Assembly (NCBI RefSeq): GCF_022024235.1
Contig: NZ_CP091799.1
Span: forward strand, 1,590,001-1,654,000
DNA: 64,000 bases
Reading direction: 5' to 3'
Origin: Segatella baroniae B14
GTDB taxonomy: Bacteria > Bacteroidota > Bacteroidia > Bacteroidales > Bacteroidaceae
Part shown: one piece after another, positions 50,266-59,847 of the stretch
Position numbering within the stretch: position 1 is the first letter of the stretch
How the letters are laid out: each line of letters opens with the position of its first letter
Notes under the pieces: generated by a model
Databases searched by the model: none
What the model was told of the DNA's origin: nothing
Seen by the model: the letters and a program-made list of their open reading frames with translations, nothing else
Position numbers and translations under genes: made by a program

Positions 50266-51420
50266 TTACAAAATCTTATGATAGAGAGCAACAATATCAT
50301 CACGAGTTACTTCACGTGGATTACCTGGTGTGCAGACATCTGCAATAGCCTGATCTGCTAATGCATCAATATCATTTTCAGTAATACCCAACTCAGACAG
50401 ATGCTGAGGAATACCGACGCGAATACTCATATCGCGGATTTCATTGCAAGCTGCTTCTGCTGCTTCCTCTTTAGTCATGCCTTCTTTGTATACATCAAGC
50501 GCTTTAGCGATATCAACATACTTGTCGAGTGCTGCTGGAGCATTGAAACGCATAACTGTAGGTAACAAAATAGCACATGCTACTCCATGAGGTACATCAT
50601 GCAAAGCACTCATAGGATGAGCCATACCATGATCTACACCCAAACCGACATTAGAGAAAGCCATACCTGCTATATATTGAGCAACGGCCATACCATCACG
50701 TGCTTCGGCATTCTTTGGATCTTCAACAGCTACAGGCAGATAACGATGAATCATATTAATAGCCTTAAGCTCAAACATATCACTCATTTCCCAAGCGGCC
50801 TTAGTAATAAGACCTTCGATAGCATGTGTCATAGCATCCATACCAGTAGCTGCAGTAAGACTGGCAGGTAAAGAGTACATCAACTCTGCATCGACAATAG
50901 CAACTGCTGGAATATCATTAGGGTCTACACAGACCATCTTCTTCTGCTTCTCTTCATCAATGATAACATAGTTTATTGTGGTCTCTGCAGCAGTTCCCGC
51001 TGTTGTAGGAAGTGCGATGATAGGCACACTCTTCTTCTTAGTATCTGCTACACCTTCGAGAGATACAATATCAGAAAACTCTGGGTTTGTGCATACGATA
51101 CCAATACCCTTGGCTGTATCCATAGAAGAACCACCACCAATAGCTACAATAAAATCAGCCTGTGCATTCTTTAAAGCCTCAACACCATTTTTGACATTGG
51201 TAACTGTTGGATTAGGCTTTACTTCATCATATATTTCATAAGGTATCTTAGCATCATCGAGGACGTCAAGAACCATCTTTGCTACACCAAATTTCATAAG
51301 TCCCTTATCGGTAACTACCAAGGCCTTTTTATAACCCAAACGAGCTACAACACCAGGAATCTCCTTGCGCGCACCAGGACCAAAATAAGAAACTTCGTTC
51401 AGAATAAATCTGTTCACCAT
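50266..51420 (-). CDS. fucO: Iron-containing alcohol dehydrogenase (lactaldehyde reductase-like)
   Basis: Group III NAD(P)-dependent dehydrogenase, 384 residues. The nucleotide site is AIGGGSSMDTAKG (93-105), with PTTAGTAAE next. Metal ligands are the Asp in VDAELMYSLP, His in MTHAIEG, and two His in DHGMAHPMSALHDVPHGVAC. Overall pattern (RFILNEVSYFGPGARKEI start) is that of FucO, which converts lactaldehyde to propane-1,2-diol in fucose/rhamnose fermentation. No fucose genes are adjacent, so the physiological substrate is tentative. -7 box: reverse TATATTTG at 51504-51511. Confidence 0.9.
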   Translation of the reverse strand: MVNRFILNEVSYFGPGARKEIPGVVARLGYKKALVVTDKGLMKFGVAKMVLDVLDDAKIPYEIYDEVKPNPTVTNVKNGVEALKNAQADFIVAIGGGSSMDTAKGIGIVCTNPEFSDIVSLEGVADTKKKSVPIIALPTTAGTAAETTINYVIIDEEKQKKMVCVDPNDIPAVAIVDAELMYSLPASLTAATGMDAMTHAIEGLITKAAWEMSDMFELKAINMIHRYLPVAVEDPKNAEARDGMAVAQYIAGMAFSNVGLGVDHGMAHPMSALHDVPHGVACAILLPTVMRFNAPAALDKYVDIAKALDVYKEGMTKEEAAEAACNEIRDMSIRVGIPQHLSELGITENDIDALADQAIADVCTPGNPREVTRDDIVALYHKIL

Positions 51421-51606
51421 AATTATTAATGAGTTTTTAAGTTAGAAAAAATATTGTCAAGTTTATAATGTCTTAAAAAGACATGTTATTAGATTCGTGA
51501 CAACAAATATAGAACAACTTTAGGACAAATACAACAACCATATCAAAATTTAAAGTTAAAAATCAAAATCTCTTCCTATTTAAGGATGGATATAGGATAA
51601 AATCAC

Positions 51607-51614
51607 TACATTTG
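51607..51614 (+). promoter_or_regulatory. -7 box of ilvA-ridA
   Basis: TACATTTG, 38 bases before the ilvA ATG. Confidence 0.6.
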
Positions 51615-51651
51615 CAAAACTAGATTTTGCACCTGAAAATATCATATATAC

Positions 51652-52863
51652 ATGTTACAATTAGATAATTTCTACAAAGCACGATATGTGCTCAGTAAGG
51701 TATTAAGAAAAACGGAATTGGTACACGCTAGGAAAATTAATCCTAACGTGGATGTCTACCTCAAACCTGAATGCTTGCAAAAAACAGGTTCTTTCAAATT
51801 GAGAGGGGCTTATTATAAGATTTCACAACTCTCTGAAGAGGAAAAAGCAAAAGGGGTTATCGCCTGCTCTGCTGGTAATCATGCGCAAGGAGTAGCTCTT
51901 GGTGCCACAGCTATGGGAGTTAAGAGTTTAATTTGCTTGCCAGAAGGTGCTCCTATTAGTAAAGTTGAAGCTACCAAAAAGCTGGGAGCTGAAGTATGCC
52001 TCGTTCCTGGCGTGTATGATGACGCTTATGCACGTGCATTACAATTGAAAGATGAAAAAGGATATACCTTTGTACATCCATTTGACGATGAAAATGTCAT
52101 AGCTGGACAAGGCACCATTGGACTGGAACTGTTGGACCAGCTTCCAGATGTCGAGGCGGTGGTAGTGCCAGTTGGAGGCGGTGGTCTCATCAGTGGCGTG
52201 GCTTTTGCCATCAAGAATCTGAATCCTAATATCAAAGTGTATGGCGTACAGGCTGCCGGTGCTCCAAGCATGGTGAACAGTATTCGTGACCATAAGATAG
52301 AAAGTCTGCCTTCTGTATCAACTATCGCTGACGGCATAGCTGTAAAAGAGCCCGGTAAACTGACTTTTGAAACATGTTCACAATATGTAGATGATATTGT
52401 AACCGTTACAGAAGATGAAATCTGTGCAGCTATTCTACAACTTATCGAAAGCGAGAAAATGGTAGCTGAAGGTGCTGGTGCTACAAGTGTTGCAGCAGTG
52501 ATGTTTAATAAACTGCCTGTAAAGGGCAAGAAGACGGTCTGCATAGTCAGTGGTGGAAATATCGATGTAACTATTCTGAATCGAGTCATTGATCGTGGTT
52601 TGGCTAAAACAGGACGACTCTACACGTTAGACTTGGAATTGGATGATAAACCAGGAGAACTTTTGGAAGTATGTCGGGTTATAGCAAATCTAGGAGCTAA
52701 TGTTATCGGCGTACATCACGATCGCTCTTCCAATCGAAAGAATGTCAATGCTTGTATTCTGAGAATTTCTATGGAAACTAAAAACGAAGAACACATAGCT
52801 GCTATTCGACAGGCCTTAATCGATAAGAAATTCACAATTCTAGATACCAATCTAAATGGATAA
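51652..52863 (+). CDS. ilvA: Threonine ammonia-lyase
   Basis: PLP enzyme that deaminates threonine to 2-oxobutyrate, the entry to isoleucine synthesis or to propionate fermentation. PLP Lys49 lies in KTGSFKLRGAYYK; the phosphate-binding loop is VPVGGGGLISG. SAGNHAQGVALGA is the substrate loop. A C-terminal ACT-like domain (about 327-403: LYTLDLELDDKPGELLEVCR) provides regulation. The length and single ACT domain resemble the shorter TdcB-plus-ACT form. It is followed 29 bp later by ridA, which clears the reactive enamine it produces. Confidence 0.94.
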   Translation: MLQLDNFYKARYVLSKVLRKTELVHARKINPNVDVYLKPECLQKTGSFKLRGAYYKISQLSEEEKAKGVIACSAGNHAQGVALGATAMGVKSLICLPEGAPISKVEATKKLGAEVCLVPGVYDDAYARALQLKDEKGYTFVHPFDDENVIAGQGTIGLELLDQLPDVEAVVVPVGGGGLISGVAFAIKNLNPNIKVYGVQAAGAPSMVNSIRDHKIESLPSVSTIADGIAVKEPGKLTFETCSQYVDDIVTVTEDEICAAILQLIESEKMVAEGAGATSVAAVMFNKLPVKGKKTVCIVSGGNIDVTILNRVIDRGLAKTGRLYTLDLELDDKPGELLEVCRVIANLGANVIGVHHDRSSNRKNVNACILRISMETKNEEHIAAIRQALIDKKFTILDTNLNG

Positions 52864-52892
52864 AAAAAATATAGAATTAAAAATCAAAAATT

Positions 52893-53267
52893 ATGAAAGC
52901 TATTCACACCAACAATGCTCCTGCTGCTATCGGCCCATATAGCCAGGCTATTGAAGTTAACGGATTTGTTTTTGCTTCTGGTCAAATTCCAATCAATCCT
53001 GCTACGGGAAACTTCGTAGAAGGAGGTATTACGGAACAGACCACGCAGGCTATCACTAATGCACAAAATATTCTGAAAGAAGCAGGCACAGACCTAAGTC
53101 ATGTTATCAAGACGACTGTTTATTTGGCTGATATGAGCGATTTTGCTGCTATGAATGAGGTTTATGCCAAGTTTTTTACAGAGCCTTATCCTGCAAGAAG
53201 TGCTGTAGCTGTAAAAGAATTACCAAAAGGTGCACTCGTAGAAGTTGAGGTTTTGGCCGCCAAATAA
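52893..53267 (+). CDS. ridA: RidA-family enamine/imine deaminase
   Basis: Hydrolyses the reactive enamine/imine intermediates released by PLP enzymes such as threonine dehydratase. The family blocks are intact: IGPYSQAIEVNGFVFASGQI, TEQTTQAITNAQNILKEAG, VIKTTVYLADMSDFAAMNEV and PARSAVAVKELPKGALVEVE with the catalytic Arg. The 124-residue length is typical, forming a homotrimer. Co-transcription with ilvA directly pairs the producer and remover of 2-aminocrotonate. Confidence 0.96.
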   Translation: MKAIHTNNAPAAIGPYSQAIEVNGFVFASGQIPINPATGNFVEGGITEQTTQAITNAQNILKEAGTDLSHVIKTTVYLADMSDFAAMNEVYAKFFTEPYPARSAVAVKELPKGALVEVEVLAAK

Positions 53268-53299
53268 AAAAGGTCAAAAATCTTACATAAAAAAGAAAT

Positions 53300-53331
53300 G
53301 GAATCGCTCTTTGGTAGAGTGATTCCTTTTT
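53300..53331 (+). terminator. Terminator of ilvA-ridA
   Basis: GGAATCGCTCT / AGAGTGATTCC (one G-T pair) with a 5-base loop, followed by TTTTTC; 33 bases after the ridA stop. Confidence 0.85.
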
Positions 53332-53371
53332 CTAAGTTATATTAGTAGGACAAACGGAGTTTGCCCACATA

Positions 53372-54109
53372 CTAAAATTTGTAATAATAGCTTACACCAA
53401 ATACATTATTATCTGATTCTTCATCGGAACCATAGGTGCGCTGAAAACGATAGTACGTTCCAACTTCATGATGCTTGGTTATATCCCAATCTACACCTAA
53501 CGTATATCTCATTTTCTCTATATTCCATGCATTATACATCTCTGCACTAACATAAGGATAAAGATTGATATTCGTCTTATATTTGAGTTGTAAACGGCTT
53601 CGTAACTGATTTTTACCTTTTCCACTATAAGTTTTGGCCTTACCATCGTAATCTTCATCATCAAAATCGTAGCGTTGTGCTATCGTCTTCTCTGGACGAT
53701 AAGTGTACTGCCAACGCTCACGAAGAGCTAAATTCCACTTGCCAAAATTGAGATTACCTGTAACATCAAAGTGAAGACGATGACGGAGTCCCCAATAATT
53801 GGCATATTTATTGAGATCACCATTAGTCTTATAAGTGTATTTTTCGTTATGATCATAGAGCAATTCGTATCCTGCTCCAAATTTCAGTCGCTTGGTAGCT
53901 TTATATTCTCCATTTACACCGAAACTCCAGCGGTCTATGGTACTGGTATTGTCACGAGTTCTCATCTCTGTCTCTACACCTACACTCCACTTCTTATTGA
54001 GTTTTTTCTCAGCACCAATAGACGTCCAGATACCAAAATCACTGCTCTGCTTTTGAGCAAAACTAACGACCGGCAATAAGACCATCAATAGACACAATTT
54101 CTTTTTCAT
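53372..54109 (-). CDS. DUF2490 outer-membrane beta-barrel protein, 245 aa
   Basis: Exported (signal KLCLLMVLLPVVSFAQK), then amphipathic strands alternating aromatic and polar residues: FGIWTSIGAEKKLNKKWSVG, TLGVDWDITKHHEVGTYYRF and the terminal VFGVSYYYKF with C-terminal Phe. These are the marks of a small outer-membrane barrel of the DUF2490 family. It starts 7 bp after the DUF4956 gene and is the last gene of the VTC-DUF4956-DUF2490 operon. Function is unknown. Confidence 0.88.
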   Translation of the reverse strand: MKKKLCLLMVLLPVVSFAQKQSSDFGIWTSIGAEKKLNKKWSVGVETEMRTRDNTSTIDRWSFGVNGEYKATKRLKFGAGYELLYDHNEKYTYKTNGDLNKYANYWGLRHRLHFDVTGNLNFGKWNLALRERWQYTYRPEKTIAQRYDFDDEDYDGKAKTYSGKGKNQLRSRLQLKYKTNINLYPYVSAEMYNAWNIEKMRYTLGVDWDITKHHEVGTYYRFQRTYGSDEESDNNVFGVSYYYKF

Positions 54110-54116
54110 ATGTAAA

Positions 54117-54791
54117 TCAGTTATTACTGAAATTGGTTAAATCATTATTTTTTAGCTTCAATGTATTATTGAGCGTTTCATCACTTCTGTCACCCTGATA
54201 ATATACCTTAAGCATTACCATATCTCGGAGAAAATCTACACTACCAACATCGATACGGACAATATCCAAACCCAATCGTTTCTGAAGATCATCCTTTAAC
54301 TCCTGACGATGTTCTGGCTGAATCAATTCGATACGATCATACTGTATCAGTTTGGTAGGCACCTGCTTTAGTCGCTTCTCACAAACCCAAATGCATAAGA
54401 TAACGATGACATTGGTAACAAGCAGTTCTACTATCGAAACAGAATTAGCAATAGCATTCACTACTGATAGTGCGATAATAACAAACATATACGTCATTTC
54501 GCGTACTGGCATTGCATCTGTTCGATATCGCATAATACTAAAAATACCAAAGAGCCCTATTCCTATACCAATACTTGTTTTGGCTTTCAAATCTTCAAGT
54601 ACGAAGATCATGAAAAAAACCAAAAAGAATATAGCAACACTCATCAGCACAAATGAGAAATAATAATCTCGCCGCTGACTCTTCTTATAATAGAGACGAT
54701 CAACTATAAAACAAGTTACAAATAATAATATAATAAAGCGTATCAGCATGGCAGGAAATTGTCCTGAAAATGTATTTTCTAAGAAATTCAT
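54117..54791 (-). CDS. DUF4956 membrane protein, 224 aa
   Basis: An inner-membrane protein with about four helices in residues 12-140 (LIRFIILLFVTCFIVDRLYY, FVLMSVAIFFLVFFMIFVL, FVIIALSVVNAIANSVSIVE) and the family hallmark GIGIGLFGIFSIMRYRTDAM. The soluble C-terminal 80 residues form a ferredoxin-like domain (LGLDIVRIDVGSVDFLRDMV). DUF4956 proteins are regular partners of VTC-domain proteins, as here. The role in polyphosphate or polymer export is inference. Confidence 0.9.
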   Translation of the reverse strand: MNFLENTFSGQFPAMLIRFIILLFVTCFIVDRLYYKKSQRRDYYFSFVLMSVAIFFLVFFMIFVLEDLKAKTSIGIGIGLFGIFSIMRYRTDAMPVREMTYMFVIIALSVVNAIANSVSIVELLVTNVIVILCIWVCEKRLKQVPTKLIQYDRIELIQPEHRQELKDDLQKRLGLDIVRIDVGSVDFLRDMVMLKVYYQGDRSDETLNNTLKLKNNDLTNFSNN

Positions 54792-54821
54792 ATTATATAG
54801 TTTTAGATTAATATTAAAGAT

Positions 54822-55619
54822 TTAAAGTAACTGCGCACCAATGAGTTTTTCTATTTGATGAATACGGGGCTTCAGTCGATTATGCTTCAAGTTAGAATTG
54901 GTCAATGCCTGTCCCATGGTATATTTACTAAATCCTATCGGCATAATACGTAATTCGCGAAGCAAAGGTATAATAGGAGACGGTATCAGGCCATCACGTT
55001 TTAATTCGATGATAACTAACTGATCTAATGACTTCTCCTCATCTGTTTCCAAATTATGAAGATATAAATTAGTATCTATGGTTAAGCGCTCTGTCATATT
55101 CCGATTGACAAGGGTAACACGTTCAAACCGATTTTCCAATTTCTCGGTTAAACTATCCAAATCATATAAAAGCGTATGTTCTAAAAAGTCATTTTCAGCA
55201 ACAGCATTAGGATTATTCTTTGTACCAAAACGAAGTTGATAATTAGGATGTAAAGGATCGAACTGAACAATAGGGATACGCTTTTTTTTCGTTCTGCCAT
55301 GATTGTTTTTGGTCTTTACTTCTAGAAAATTTAAATGAGAATCCACATAACTACGTATACGCAATTTCTGACGATTCTGATGACCGTTCTGATGGCGCAT
55401 ATACATATCATTAGTAGGAGTATCAAAATACGTGGAATAATAGTGGGCAATACGCTGACCATTTATTTCCTGAACACGATAATCATGTTCTGCCATCGAT
55501 AGCAGTTTACGAAGCTGATTCAACGATGTAACAAATTTTGTATCCGTCCTATTGAGCAGCTTTACACCACTCATTTCATCAAGGCTAATTGATTGGAAAT
55601 TTTGCAATATACTTTTCAT
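54822..55619 (-). CDS. VTC-domain (polyphosphate polymerase-like) protein, 265 aa
   Basis: A triphosphate-tunnel enzyme related to the yeast VTC4 catalytic domain. The tunnel residues alternate as basic/acidic strands: LLNRTDTKFV, YYSTYFDTPTNDMYMRHQNG, KLRIRSYVDSHLNFLEVKTK, RFERVTLVNRNMTERLTID and VIIELKRDGL. The final helix carries GFSKYTMGQAL. The 265-residue length suits a single catalytic domain. First gene of the operon with DUF4956 and DUF2490; -7 box reverse TATTTTTG at 55649-55656. Confidence 0.88.
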   Translation of the reverse strand: MKSILQNFQSISLDEMSGVKLLNRTDTKFVTSLNQLRKLLSMAEHDYRVQEINGQRIAHYYSTYFDTPTNDMYMRHQNGHQNRQKLRIRSYVDSHLNFLEVKTKNNHGRTKKKRIPIVQFDPLHPNYQLRFGTKNNPNAVAENDFLEHTLLYDLDSLTEKLENRFERVTLVNRNMTERLTIDTNLYLHNLETDEEKSLDQLVIIELKRDGLIPSPIIPLLRELRIMPIGFSKYTMGQALTNSNLKHNRLKPRIHQIEKLIGAQLL

Positions 55620-55681
55620 AGAGTTAAAACAGTCCTTTTACGATATTGCAAAAATATATATATGGGGACTACATACAAAAA

Positions 55682-55725
55682 AAAGTCAGTGAAACGCTGA
55701 AAATTATCAACATATCACTGACTTT
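55682..55725 (-). terminator. Terminator of asd
   Basis: AAAGTCAGTGA / TCACTGACTTT (11 bp) with a 22-base loop; on the reverse strand it runs into TTTTTTTT. Confidence 0.8.
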
Positions 55726-55745
55726 AGAGAAAAAAAAGTTTATCT

Positions 55746-56759
55746 TTATTTTACATTACCCACTTTGATAAGGTACTCTGCAATCTGAACAGCATTCAAA
55801 GCTGCACCCTTACGAATCTGGTCACCAGTCAACCAAAGTGTGTTGCCATTGTCATCTGCCAAATCCTTACGTACACGACCTACATATACATCATCCTTAC
55901 CAGCACTTTCAAGAGGCATAGGGTAAACATAGTTCTGAGGATCGTCAACAAGAGTTACACCAGGAGCAGCTTCGAGAGCCTTACGAATATCAGCTACAGA
56001 CACAGGCTTTTCCGTTTCGAACCAAACACTCTCAGAGTGAGAACGAAGTGAAGATACACGAACACAAGTGGCAGAAGTACGAACATCACTGTGCATAATC
56101 TTTCGAGTTTCGTTAAACATCTTCATCTCTTCCTTGGTATAGTCGGTTTCAGTCATCTTATCAATCTGAGGAATAACATTGTATGCCAACTGATGAGGGA
56201 ACTTCTTGATGGTCTTAGCCTCACCTGTCTCAATAATTTCCTTGTACTGCTGCTGCAATTCTGCCATAGCAACGGCACCAGCACCAGAAGCACTCTGATA
56301 AGAAGATACGTGGATTTTCTTAATATGACTCAGTTTCTCGATAGGATTGAGCACAACTACCATCATGATGGTAGTACAGTTAGGATTAGCAATAATACCA
56401 CGTGGACGAACAAGTGCATCCTCTGGATTAATCTCTGGCACAACCAAAGGTACATCCTTATCCATACGGAACTGACTTGAATTGTCGATCATGACAGCAC
56501 CATACTTGGTAATGGTCTCAGCAAATTCTTCTGAAGTGCCACCACCAGCAGATGTGAACGCAATGTCGACATCTTTGAAGTCATCGTTATGCTGCAAAAG
56601 TTTAACCTCATATTCTTTACCTTTGAATGTGTATTTTCGGCCAGCACTACGCTCTGAACCAAACAACACCAAATCATCCAATGGGAAATTTCTTTCAGCT
56701 AGAATACGCAGGAATTCCTGTCCTACAGCACCACTTGCTCCAACAATTGCTACTTTCAT
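55746..56759 (-). CDS. asd: Aspartate-semialdehyde dehydrogenase
   Basis: NADPH-dependent reduction of aspartyl phosphate, the branch step to lysine, diaminopimelate, threonine and methionine. The Rossmann start [20 protein letters not shown], catalytic Cys128 in [10 protein letters not shown] and the SYQSASGAG and [12 protein letters not shown] blocks (catalytic His) identify it. I take the ATG at 56759 (337 aa): a -7 box TACTTTTG (56820-56827) lies over the start of a longer frame at 56822. Confidence 0.95.
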   Translation of the reverse strand: MKVAIVGASGAVGQEFLRILAERNFPLDDLVLFGSERSAGRKYTFKGKEYEVKLLQHNDDFKDVDIAFTSAGGGTSEEFAETITKYGAVMIDNSSQFRMDKDVPLVVPEINPEDALVRPRGIIANPNCTTIMMVVVLNPIEKLSHIKKIHVSSYQSASGAGAVAMAELQQQYKEIIETGEAKTIKKFPHQLAYNVIPQIDKMTETDYTKEEMKMFNETRKIMHSDVRTSATCVRVSSLRSHSESVWFETEKPVSVADIRKALEAAPGVTLVDDPQNYVYPMPLESAGKDDVYVGRVRKDLADDNGNTLWLTGDQIRKGAALNAVQIAEYLIKVGNVK

Positions 56760-56819
56760 AATCGTCTTTATTAAGTTGTTAACTAATAATTTGTTTGCTA
56801 AAACATATTTTTTCGTGTG

Positions 56820-56827
56820 CAAAAGTA
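56820..56827 (-). promoter_or_regulatory. -7 box of asd
   Basis: Reverse-strand TACTTTTG, about 60 bases before the Asd ATG; excludes the upstream Met as start. Confidence 0.55.
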
Positions 56828-56942
56828 CAATATTTATAGCAATAAAAACAATAAATTCACACTTTTTTCTAATTATAGTTTACAATTTGTATTATAATTC
56901 AAAAAAAAGACAATACCCAAGTTGCGTATCTTATCTTTTTCG

Positions 56943-56950
56943 TATCTTTG
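56943..56950 (+). promoter_or_regulatory. -7 box of the antiporter operon
   Basis: TATCTTTG, 21 bases before the ATG at 56972; a TTG inside the box would otherwise extend the frame. Confidence 0.6.
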
Positions 56951-56971
56951 CAAACAAAACAAGACTATAAT

Positions 56972-59101
56972 ATGTTGGATTTTACCCATCTCTTTCCGAT
57001 TACGAATCCTACACTGATTTTCTTTGCAGTGATGAGTATCATTCTCTTCTCTCCTATTATTATGGGTAAGTTGAGAATACCTCACCTTATCGGAATGGTA
57101 TTGGCTGGTGTTCTCCTTGGTGAATATGGATTTGATATTTTGGTTAGAGACCAATCTTTTGAGCTTTTCGGTAAAGTTGGTCTCTACTATATCATGTTTC
57201 TTGCTTCTCTAGAAATGGATATAGAATCGCTCAGAAGAAATAAGAAAAGGGCATTAGCTTTTGCTGCTCTTACTTTCTGTATTCCATTCGGATTATCGTA
57301 TATAGTAGGTGCTGATTTACTTGGATATACTACTGCTGGAGCTGTTTTGCTGGGATGCATCATGTCCTCTAATACTCTGGTGAGTTATCCCATCGTTCTA
57401 AGATATGGGCTTCAACGCAAACCAAGCGTAACACTGAGTGTAGCATCGAGTATGATTTCTCTGATGCTCTCCCTGATTATTTTAGCGGCTATCGTTGCTT
57501 CTTTCAGTAATGATTCTGGTCCTGCCTTTTGGACTCTGTTCACATTGAAGTTTGTTTTATATTGTGTGTCTATGGTGTATATTGTACCAAGATTGACACG
57601 ATGGTTTCTGAGAAGATATAGCGATGCTGTCATGCAGTTTGCCTTTGTTATGGCTATATTGTTTATGTGCGCAGCTTTATCTGAAGTTGTTGGAGTGGAA
57701 GGCATTTTTGGTGCCTTTTTGGCTGGTTTAATCCTCAACCGATATATTCCACACGTATCACCCCTGATGAACCGTATAGAATTTATTGGTAATGCATTGT
57801 TTATTCCTTATTTCCTCATCGGTGTGGGCATGCTTATCAATGCACGGTTGCTTTTCCAAGGTGGATATATTCTTTGGGTGATCTTCTGCATCACATTCTT
57901 TGGAACACTCGGTAAAGCTCTAGCTTCATATATTGCAGCTTTCATCTGCAAACTTCCACTAAGTTCTGGACATATGATGTTTGGTCTTACGTCTGCACAC
58001 GCTGCTGGTGCTATTGCTATGGTTATGGTTGGTATGAAACTACAGCTCGCACCAGGAATATACCTCGTAAACGAAAATATGCTGAACGGTGTTGTCATCA
58101 TGATTCTGATAACCTGTATCATATCTTCTATCATAACAGACCGAGCTGCACAACAAATCGTTCTTCGCGATAAAGAACTGCCAGATGAGAATAAGAATGC
58201 AGATGATGAAAAGATACTTATACCCGTTAAATATCCAGAATATGCTAACAATCTGATTCATCTAGGTATGCTCATGAGAAATACTAAACTGAACCGCGGC
58301 TTAATCGGTATGACTGTGGTCTATGACGATGCCAACATGAGACGCAACCAAGAACAAGGACAGCATTTGCTGGAACAAATTACACGGCTTGCAGCTGCTG
58401 CAGATGTTAAAATGCAAACACAAGTACGTATAGCTGCTAATATCGCTAATGGTATAAAACATGCTTTCAATGAATATCAGGCCAGTGAAATTATTATTGG
58501 CATGCACAGTCATATGAATACTTCTCCTAGATTTTGGGGAGAATTTCACCAGAGTCTCTTCAATGGCTTAAACCGACAAATTATCATGGCAAGAATTCTA
58601 CAGCCTCTGAATACGATAAGACGAATTCAGGTGGCCGTACCATCGAGAGCACAATATGAACATGGTTTCTACCGATGGATAGAAAGACTGGTTAGAATGT
58701 CTAGTAGCTTGGATTGCAGAATACAATTTCATGGAAGACCCGACACACTGTCGCTTATCAATGAGTATGTGCAAAATAAGCACACAAATATCCGAGCTGA
58801 CTATACACAAATGGAACATTGGAACGAATTGCCCAAACTAGCTGGAACAATTCATGAAGATCATCTATTTGTTGTTATTACAGCTAGAAAAGGTACTATC
58901 TCTTATAAGAAAGCACAAGATAGACTTCCTGAAGAAATTACAAAATTCTTCTCCGGTACTAACTTGATGATTATATTCCCAGATCAGTACGAAGTAGGAG
59001 CAGAGGAAATGACTTTTGCTACACCACAACACCAAGAAGAAAACAGTGCTTACGAAATACTGCGTAAGTGGCTTTATAAAAAAAACATTTTAAAACATTA
59101 A
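56972..59101 (+). CDS. CPA2-type cation:proton antiporter with UspA-like tail, 709 aa
   Basis: Membrane exchanger for Na+ or K+ against H+. About 12 helices occupy residues 12-400 ([31 protein letters not shown] with the conserved acidic pair, [31 protein letters not shown]). From about 420 the protein is soluble and resembles paired universal-stress-protein domains ([33 protein letters not shown]). The start at 56972 follows the promoter box. First gene of an operon with an ABC ATPase and a CvfB-like protein. Confidence 0.9.
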   Translation: MLDFTHLFPITNPTLIFFAVMSIILFSPIIMGKLRIPHLIGMVLAGVLLGEYGFDILVRDQSFELFGKVGLYYIMFLASLEMDIESLRRNKKRALAFAALTFCIPFGLSYIVGADLLGYTTAGAVLLGCIMSSNTLVSYPIVLRYGLQRKPSVTLSVASSMISLMLSLIILAAIVASFSNDSGPAFWTLFTLKFVLYCVSMVYIVPRLTRWFLRRYSDAVMQFAFVMAILFMCAALSEVVGVEGIFGAFLAGLILNRYIPHVSPLMNRIEFIGNALFIPYFLIGVGMLINARLLFQGGYILWVIFCITFFGTLGKALASYIAAFICKLPLSSGHMMFGLTSAHAAGAIAMVMVGMKLQLAPGIYLVNENMLNGVVIMILITCIISSIITDRAAQQIVLRDKELPDENKNADDEKILIPVKYPEYANNLIHLGMLMRNTKLNRGLIGMTVVYDDANMRRNQEQGQHLLEQITRLAAAADVKMQTQVRIAANIANGIKHAFNEYQASEIIIGMHSHMNTSPRFWGEFHQSLFNGLNRQIIMARILQPLNTIRRIQVAVPSRAQYEHGFYRWIERLVRMSSSLDCRIQFHGRPDTLSLINEYVQNKHTNIRADYTQMEHWNELPKLAGTIHEDHLFVVITARKGTISYKKAQDRLPEEITKFFSGTNLMIIFPDQYEVGAEEMTFATPQHQEENSAYEILRKWLYKKNILKH

Positions 59102-59108
59102 AATTAAT

Positions 59109-59837
59109 ATGATAGATATAAAAGGAGTTACCAAAAAGTTTGGTTCCCTACAAGTACTAAAAGGTATTGACCTTCACATTAATAAAGGTGAGGTTGTCAG
59201 TATTGTTGGTCCTTCTGGAGCAGGTAAAACTACTTTGCTGCAGATTATTGGTACACTAGATAAACCCGATAGTGGGGAGATTATCATTGATGATATCAAT
59301 GTAGGAACTCTTTCAACCAATAAATTGAGTGATTTCCGTAACAAACATCTCGGTTTTGTATTCCAATTTCATCAGCTCCTGCCTGAATTTACGGCCTTGG
59401 AAAATATTATGATTCCCGCTTATATCGCAGGTGCCAGCAAAAAGGATGCTAAAAAAAGAGCTGAAGAATTACTCGACTTTATGGGATTGGCTGATCGTTC
59501 TAGCCATAAACCTGCAGAACTTTCTGGTGGAGAAAAACAACGTATTGCTGTAGCACGAGCTCTCGTTAACCAGCCAGCTGTTATCTTGGCTGACGAACCA
59601 TCAGGAAGTTTGGATACCAAAAATAAAGAGGAACTCCATCAACTTTTTTTTGATCTGAGAGATAAGTTCGGTCAGACTTTTGTAATCGTTACACACGACG
59701 AAGGGTTAGCTAAGTTAACTGACCGTACGATCCACTTGAAAGATGGACAGATTATAGCAACAGATACTGCCACCACTGTAACCAGAGACGGATCTGAAAA
59801 TATCTTTTCTGGCAAAATAACAGATGAAACCATTTAA
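59109..59837 (+). CDS. LolD/MacB-type ABC transporter ATP-binding protein, 242 aa
   Basis: ATPase with Walker [12 protein letters not shown] (about 37-47), Q-loop [12 protein letters not shown], signature [15 protein letters not shown] and Walker [13 protein letters not shown]. This matches the lipoprotein-release (LolD) and MacB class. No LolC/E-like permease is adjacent; it lies 7 bp after the antiporter and 10 bp before the CvfB-like gene. The C-terminal 25 residues extend past the usual end. The partner permease must be elsewhere. Confidence 0.88.
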   Translation: MIDIKGVTKKFGSLQVLKGIDLHINKGEVVSIVGPSGAGKTTLLQIIGTLDKPDSGEIIIDDINVGTLSTNKLSDFRNKHLGFVFQFHQLLPEFTALENIMIPAYIAGASKKDAKKRAEELLDFMGLADRSSHKPAELSGGEKQRIAVARALVNQPAVILADEPSGSLDTKNKEELHQLFFDLRDKFGQTFVIVTHDEGLAKLTDRTIHLKDGQIIATDTATTVTRDGSENIFSGKITDETI

Positions 59838-59847
59838 AATAAACATT

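Noticed and set aside
52026..52589. 187-codon open frame on the reverse strand
   Set aside because: It lies wholly antisense within ilvA, has no promoter or family resemblance, and its composition mirrors the codon pattern of the real gene.
56482..56970. 162-codon open frame on the + strand
   Set aside because: Antisense to asd and running through its promoter; no protein-like motif.
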